DNA from: Pantoea sp. A4
GTDB taxonomy: Bacteria; Pseudomonadota; Gammaproteobacteria; Enterobacterales; Enterobacteriaceae
Length of the DNA: 64,000 nt
Assembly: GCF_000295955.2 (NCBI RefSeq)
Contig: NZ_ALXE01000019.1
Coordinates: 310,001-374,000 of the forward strand
Direction of reading: 5' to 3'
Shown here: piece by piece, positions 59,711 through 64,000 of the stretch
Layout: each line of letters opens with the position of its first letter
Position numbering within the stretch: position 1 is the stretch's first letter
Notes under the pieces: model-generated
Told to the model about the DNA's origin: nothing
Seen by the model: the letters and a program-made list of their open reading frames with translations, nothing else
The model's database searches: none
Position numbers and translations under genes: made by a program

Positions 59711-59771
59711 CCTGTTGGTTAACCCTAACAGGAGATAACCAGCGGCCCGCTGTTTCTCAGCCGGGCCTTTT
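59711..59771 (+). promoter_or_regulatory. structured leader of argS
   Basis: Two hairpins: CCTGTT/AACAGG (59711-59716 with 59727-59732), then GGCCCG-CTG paired with CAG-C-CGGGCC (59744-59752 with 59758-59767) followed by TTTT, which is terminator-like. This suggests attenuation or RNA-level control ahead of argS. Confidence 0.5.
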
Positions 59772-59791
59772 CAGCTTATGAAGGTAACGCG

Positions 59792-61522
59792 GTGAATATT
59801 CAGGCTCTTCTTTCCGATAAAGTCAGTCAGGCAATGATTGCGGCTGGCGCACCCGCCGATTGTGAACCTCAGGTTCGCCAGTCGGCCAAGGTCCAGTTTG
59901 GTGATTATCAGGCCAATGGCATTATGGCGGTAGCGAAAAAGCTCGGGCAGGCACCGCGCCAGCTGGCTGAGGTCGTGATCCAACATCTGGATCTCACCGG
60001 GATTGCCAGCAAAGTTGAAATTGCTGGCCCCGGCTTTATCAACATCTTCCTTGATCGCCAGTGGCTGGCAGAGCAGACAGCACAGGCGCTGCAACTTCCT
60101 CGTCTTGGCGTAAGCAGCCTGAAACCGCAAACCATCGTTATTGACTACTCAGCGCCTAACGTCGCCAAACAGATGCACGTGGGCCACGTTCGCTCCACCA
60201 TCATTGGTGATGCAGCCGTTCGTACGCTGGAGTTCCTCGGCCACAAGGTTATTCGCGCTAACCACGTCGGCGACTGGGGCACGCAGTTTGGTATGTTGAT
60301 TGCCTACCTGGAAAAGCAGCAAAACGAGCATCATGAAGATATCGCCCTGGCGGATCTCGAAGAATTCTACCGTGAAGCCAAAGTCACTTATGACGCGGAT
60401 GAAGCTTTCGCGGAGCGCGCTCGTGGCTACGTCGTGAAGCTGCAAGGGGGTGATGAGTATTGCCGCACCCTGTGGAAGAAGCTGGTCGACATTACCATGA
60501 GTCAAAATCAGGAAGTGTACGATCGCCTGAATGTCACCCTGACCCGTAACGATGTCATGGGTGAAAGCCTGTATAACGACATGTTGCCTGGCATCGTCAG
60601 CGATCTGCGCGAAAAAGGGCTGGCCGTCACCAGTGAAGGTGCCACTGTGGTGTTCCTTGATGAGTTCAAAAACAAGGAAGGCGAAGCGATGGGCGTCATC
60701 ATCCAGAAAAAGGATGGCGGCTATCTCTACACCACCACGGACATTGCCTGTGCGAAGTACCGCTATGAAACTCTGGGTGCAGACCGCGTGCTCTACTACA
60801 TCGACTCACGCCAGCATCAGCATCTGCAACAGGCGTGGACCATCGTGCGTAAGGCCGGTTATGTTCCGGAATCTGTACCTTTAGAGCACCATGCGTTTGG
60901 CATGATGTTAGGCAAAGATGGACGTCCATTCAAAACCCGTAGCGGCGGTACCATTAAACTGGCAGATCTGCTGGATGAGGCGGTCGATCGCGCACATGCC
61001 CTGGTGAGCGAGAAAAACCCGGAGATGTCGGCACAGGAGCTGAAAGATCTGGCGGAAGTCGTGGGGATTGGCGCAGTAAAATATGCCGACTTGTCAAAAA
61101 GCCGCACCACAGATTACATCTTTGACTGGGATAACATGCTGGCCTTTGAAGGCAACACGGCGCCATACATGCAGTATGCTTACACGCGCGTACTCTCCGT
61201 GTTCCGCAAGGCGGGTATTGAAGCCGATTCCCTCAACGCGCCGGTAATCATCACTGAAGATCGTGAAGCACTGCTGGCAACGCGTTTGCTGCAGTTTGAA
61301 GAGACCATCACTCAGGTTGCCCGTGATGGCACGCCACATGTGATGTGTGCTTACCTCTACGATCTGGCGGGCCTGTTCTCAGGCTTCTACGAGCACTGCC
61401 CAATTCTGAGTGCAGAAGATGAAGCCACGCGTAACAGCCGCCTGCAACTGGCTGCGCTGACCGCAAAAACCCTGAAACAGGGCCTGGATACGCTGGGCAT
61501 TAAAACCGTAGAACGGATGTAA
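59792..61522 (+). CDS. argS: arginyl-tRNA synthetase
   Basis: A 576-residue class I synthetase. It has the N-terminal Add1 domain, the HIGH-like [15 protein letters not shown], and the C-terminal helical anticodon-binding domain. The KMSKS region is degenerate (GRPFKTRSG), as in other bacterial ArgRS. The start is GTG at 59792 with AAGG upstream. Length equals E. coli ArgS. Confidence 0.98.
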   Translation: MNIQALLSDKVSQAMIAAGAPADCEPQVRQSAKVQFGDYQANGIMAVAKKLGQAPRQLAEVVIQHLDLTGIASKVEIAGPGFINIFLDRQWLAEQTAQALQLPRLGVSSLKPQTIVIDYSAPNVAKQMHVGHVRSTIIGDAAVRTLEFLGHKVIRANHVGDWGTQFGMLIAYLEKQQNEHHEDIALADLEEFYREAKVTYDADEAFAERARGYVVKLQGGDEYCRTLWKKLVDITMSQNQEVYDRLNVTLTRNDVMGESLYNDMLPGIVSDLREKGLAVTSEGATVVFLDEFKNKEGEAMGVIIQKKDGGYLYTTTDIACAKYRYETLGADRVLYYIDSRQHQHLQQAWTIVRKAGYVPESVPLEHHAFGMMLGKDGRPFKTRSGGTIKLADLLDEAVDRAHALVSEKNPEMSAQELKDLAEVVGIGAVKYADLSKSRTTDYIFDWDNMLAFEGNTAPYMQYAYTRVLSVFRKAGIEADSLNAPVIITEDREALLATRLLQFEETITQVARDGTPHVMCAYLYDLAGLFSGFYEHCPILSAEDEATRNSRLQLAALTAKTLKQGLDTLGIKTVERM

Positions 61523-61604
61523 TGTTTACTCTGCGGTCACTGAGTATCAGTGGCCGCAGTTCTCATCTTTTCACTAACCCCTCTGATTTTCATCCTCCTG
61601 ATAT

Positions 61605-61994
61605 TCAGTGGTAGTTGACCATCACTTCGCTGCTCACGACGCGCAGCCCCGGTGGCAGATCACCTTTTCCCGTAAAACCAAACGCAAAATGCAGTGCCTG
61701 ATTAGCAGGCAGGTGTGCCAGGCCCAGCGTGATACCACTGGCCCCCTCTAACAAGACACAGCGTTGAGGTGCGCACAGCCGCACCTTCAGGCCAGAAGGC
61801 GCGGGCATATTAAGTTGATAACGCCAGTTGACCATGGTAATTGCCCCGCTCACGCCGGTTGCAGGCGGTAATGCCGGTGAAACCAGCCAGCTTCCGCGTT
61901 GGGTTAAGCCCGGCCCACTCACGCTGGCGTGCCAGCCGCCGCTGGCAGCATGGGCCATCAACGGCAACAATAACAATCCCCACAGGCTCTGCAT
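61605..61994 (-). CDS. flhE: flagellar protein FlhE
   Basis: A 129-residue periplasmic protein with a signal peptide (SLWGLLLLPLMAHAASG). The conserved GSWLVSPALPPATG and two cysteines (LCAPQRC) fit FlhE, which affects proton leakage through the flagellar export gate. It starts two bases after the flhA stop, the last gene of the flhBAE operon. Confidence 0.92.
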   Translation of the reverse strand: MQSLWGLLLLPLMAHAASGGWHASVSGPGLTQRGSWLVSPALPPATGVSGAITMVNWRYQLNMPAPSGLKVRLCAPQRCVLLEGASGITLGLAHLPANQALHFAFGFTGKGDLPPGLRVVSSEVMVNYH

Positions 61995-61995
61995 G

Positions 61996-64000
61996 TTATT
62001 TGCCTCCGATGGTGGCGGTCATGCGAATTTGACGGTTTTCACTCAGTTCCATGTTTGAGAGCACCACCAGCTGTGGCAGGTTACGACGCAGGAAGCGGGC
62101 TAATAAGGCGCGCAATGGATGGTTGACTAACAGTACCGGCGGCGCACCCAACATCTCCTGACGTTGTACCGCGTCTTGCGCCTGCGTCAGCAGACGGTCG
62201 GCAAGGCCTGGCTCCAGCCCACCGCCGCCTTGTAACGCCTGGAGTAACAGACGTTCAAGCGTGGCATCGAGACCAATCACCTGTACTTCATCCCCGCCCG
62301 GATACCACTGTTGCGTAATCGCCCGGCCCAGGGCTACGCGCACGACGCTGGTAAGTTCCTGAGGATCGTTCTGTACCGGTGCATGTTCCGCGAGGGTTTC
62401 AATAATGGTGCGCATGTCGCGAATCGACACGCGTTCAATCAACAGATTCTGTAGCACTTTATGCAGCGTGGTCAGGGAGATCACGCCTGGCACCAGGTCT
62501 TCCGTCAGTTTCGGCATCTCTTTGGTCACGCGATCCAACAGCTGCTGTGCTTCCTGACGTCCAAACAGTTCGCTCGCAAACTGGCCGATCAGGTGATTAA
62601 GATGCGTTGCCACCACGGTACTGGCCTCTACCACGGTAAAGCCCTGAATCTGCGCCTGCTCTTTAAGCGCAGCATCGATCCAGATCGCGGCCAGCCCAAA
62701 AGCAGGATCGACCGTGGCTTCGCCCGGCAAAGTGCCCGCAGCCGTACCGGGGTTGATCGCCATCCAGCGGCCCGGCCAGGCATCGCCACTGCCAATCTCC
62801 ACCCCTTTCATCAGGATACGATAGCGCGAAGGTGGCAGATCCATGTTGTCACGGATATGCACCACCGGCGGCAGGAAGCCAAGCTCCTGCGCCACTTTCT
62901 TGCGGATACTGCGGATACGCCCCAGCAGCTCACCATTTTGCAGATGATCAACCATGGGGATCAGTCGATAACCCACTTCCATCCCCAGCGAATCTTCCAG
63001 CTGCACATCGCTCCAGGAAGCTTCAACCACCGACTGGCTCTCCTGTGGCTTACTGCTGACCACGGCAGAAGCAGGGTTTTTTGGCTGTATCTCACGACCG
63101 CGCACCCACCAGGCCAGGCCCAACAAGCCTGCGGTGAACAACAGAAACACCAGGTTTGGCATGCCCGGCACCAGGCCCAGCAATCCCAATACCCCGGCAC
63201 TCAATACCATCACGCGGGGGTTATTAAATAGCTGCCCCACCATCTGTTCACCGACGTCCTGATCGGTGCTCACACGCGTAACAATGACACCCGCCGCCGT
63301 CGAGATCACCAGCGCCGGGATCTGTGCCACCAGGCCATCACCAATGGTTAACAGGGTGTAACTCTCTGCGGCGTGGCCCAGATCCAGACCGTGCTGCACC
63401 ACACCCACCAGTAATCCCCCGATCACGTTGATCACCATGATCATGATCCCGGCGATGGCATCACCACGGACAAACTTACTGGCACCGTCCATGGAACCGT
63501 AGAAATCGGCTTCCTGGGTGACATCAGAACGCCGCCGTTTCGCTTCGTCCTCGCCAATCAGTCCGGCATTCAGGTCAGCGTCGATGGCCATCTGTTTGCC
63601 CGGCATACCATCCAGTACAAAGCGCGCACCTACTTCAGCAATACGCCCGGCACCTTTGGTGATCACCATAAAGTTGATGATCACCAGAATAATGAACACC
63701 ACGATACCGATGGCAAAATTACCGCCCACCAGGAAGTGACCAAAGGCCTCCACCACGCGCCCCGCCGCTCCAGCACCTGTGTGTCCTTCAAGCAAAATAA
63801 TACGCGTTGATGCCACATTCAGAGAGAGTCGCAGCAAGGTGGAGAACAGCAAGATGGTCGGAAACGCGGCAAAGTCGAGCGTGCGCTGCGTGAACATCGC
63901 CACCAACAGCACCATGATCGACAGGGCAATATTAAAGGTAAACAGAAGATCGAGAATAAAGGGCGGCAGCGGCAGCACCATCATCGACAGGATCAGAAGA
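61996..64000 (-). CDS. flhA: flagellar type III export gate protein FlhA (5' end cut by right edge)
   Basis: The C-terminal 667 residues of FlhA (about 692 expected); the frame stays open to the window edge, reading LLILSMMVLPLPPF as in the family. The membrane half has the FHIPEP-region sequence GMPGKQMAIDADLNAGLIGEDEAKRRR, and the cytoplasmic half has MEVGYRLIPMVD and LGRAITQQW. It forms the nonameric export gate. Confidence 0.97.
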   Translation of the reverse strand, partial: LLILSMMVLPLPPFILDLLFTFNIALSIMVLLVAMFTQRTLDFAAFPTILLFSTLLRLSLNVASTRIILLEGHTGAGAAGRVVEAFGHFLVGGNFAIGIVVFIILVIINFMVITKGAGRIAEVGARFVLDGMPGKQMAIDADLNAGLIGEDEAKRRRSDVTQEADFYGSMDGASKFVRGDAIAGIMIMVINVIGGLLVGVVQHGLDLGHAAESYTLLTIGDGLVAQIPALVISTAAGVIVTRVSTDQDVGEQMVGQLFNNPRVMVLSAGVLGLLGLVPGMPNLVFLLFTAGLLGLAWWVRGREIQPKNPASAVVSSKPQESQSVVEASWSDVQLEDSLGMEVGYRLIPMVDHLQNGELLGRIRSIRKKVAQELGFLPPVVHIRDNMDLPPSRYRILMKGVEIGSGDAWPGRWMAINPGTAAGTLPGEATVDPAFGLAAIWIDAALKEQAQIQGFTVVEASTVVATHLNHLIGQFASELFGRQEAQQLLDRVTKEMPKLTEDLVPGVISLTTLHKVLQNLLIERVSIRDMRTIIETLAEHAPVQNDPQELTSVVRVALGRAITQQWYPGGDEVQVIGLDATLERLLLQALQGGGGLEPGLADRLLTQAQDAVQRQEMLGAPPVLLVNHPLRALLARFLRRNLPQLVVLSNMELSENRQIRMTATIGGK

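Noticed and set aside
62461..63231. 256-codon frame opposite flhA
   Set aside because: Antisense shadow of the conserved flhA coding sequence; histidine/glutamine-rich translation is an artefact of GC-rich codons.

Overview
The window is a chromosomal segment of a gammaproteobacterium in the order Enterobacterales. Protein similarity and gene order (zwf-hexR-pykA, lpxM-mepM-znuACB, ruvBAC-yebC-nudB-aspS, yecE-cmoAB, cutC-yecM-argS, flhE-flhA) fit the Erwiniaceae best, most likely Pantoea or a close relative. It has two very different halves.

Positions 1 to about 25,312 are the right-hand part of a genomic island packed with predicted anti-phage and anti-plasmid genes. The evidence for the boundary is a 16-base copy of the 3' end of tRNA-Asn at 25297-25312, followed by a strong terminator; this is the att site used by Asn-tRNA islands, and the intact tRNA and any integrase would lie left of the window. 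From left to right the island holds: a truncated ORF, a possible structured RNA and a retron/DRT-like reverse transcriptase; a SIR2-APAZ plus short Argonaute (SPARSA) pair; a stand-alone ArdC-type anti-restriction protein; an Mrr-nuclease/STAND NTPase with a downstream tandem zinc-ribbon HNH-like protein; an IS66 element with perfect 8-bp target duplications; a Rad50-like zinc-hook ATPase; an IS3-family element; a gene with a predicted nuclease-like C-terminus split by one nonsense codon; and a 1330-residue NACHT NTPase with a C-terminal PD-(D/E)XK-like nuclease. Three genes in the island carry single in-frame stops, so parts of it are decaying.

Right of the att site, 25365-27042 holds a three-gene minus-strand cluster (a CHAP/TIGR02594-type peptidoglycan amidase with a PG-binding domain, a membrane protein and a small secreted protein) that could be an effector/immunity module. 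Next, 27493-33252 is a five-gene minus-strand operon for import and oxidation of an amine, with a FeaR-like AraC regulator.

From 33508 on the window is core chromosome: glucose-6-phosphate dehydrogenase with its regulator HexR and pyruvate kinase II; MdfA efflux; LpxM lipid A acylation; MepM endopeptidase; the Zur-controlled ZnuABC zinc importer; RuvABC recombination; aspartyl- and arginyl-tRNA synthetases; NudB in folate synthesis; CmoA/CmoB tRNA wobble modification; and the end of the flh flagellar operon, with flhA cut by the right edge. Between core genes lie several regulatory structures worth attention: a candidate FNR-dependent small RNA at 57375-57467, a hairpin that hides the ribosome-binding site of a GH19 lysozyme gene, a structured argS leader and an 85-base cloverleaf-like palindromic element at 51341-51425.
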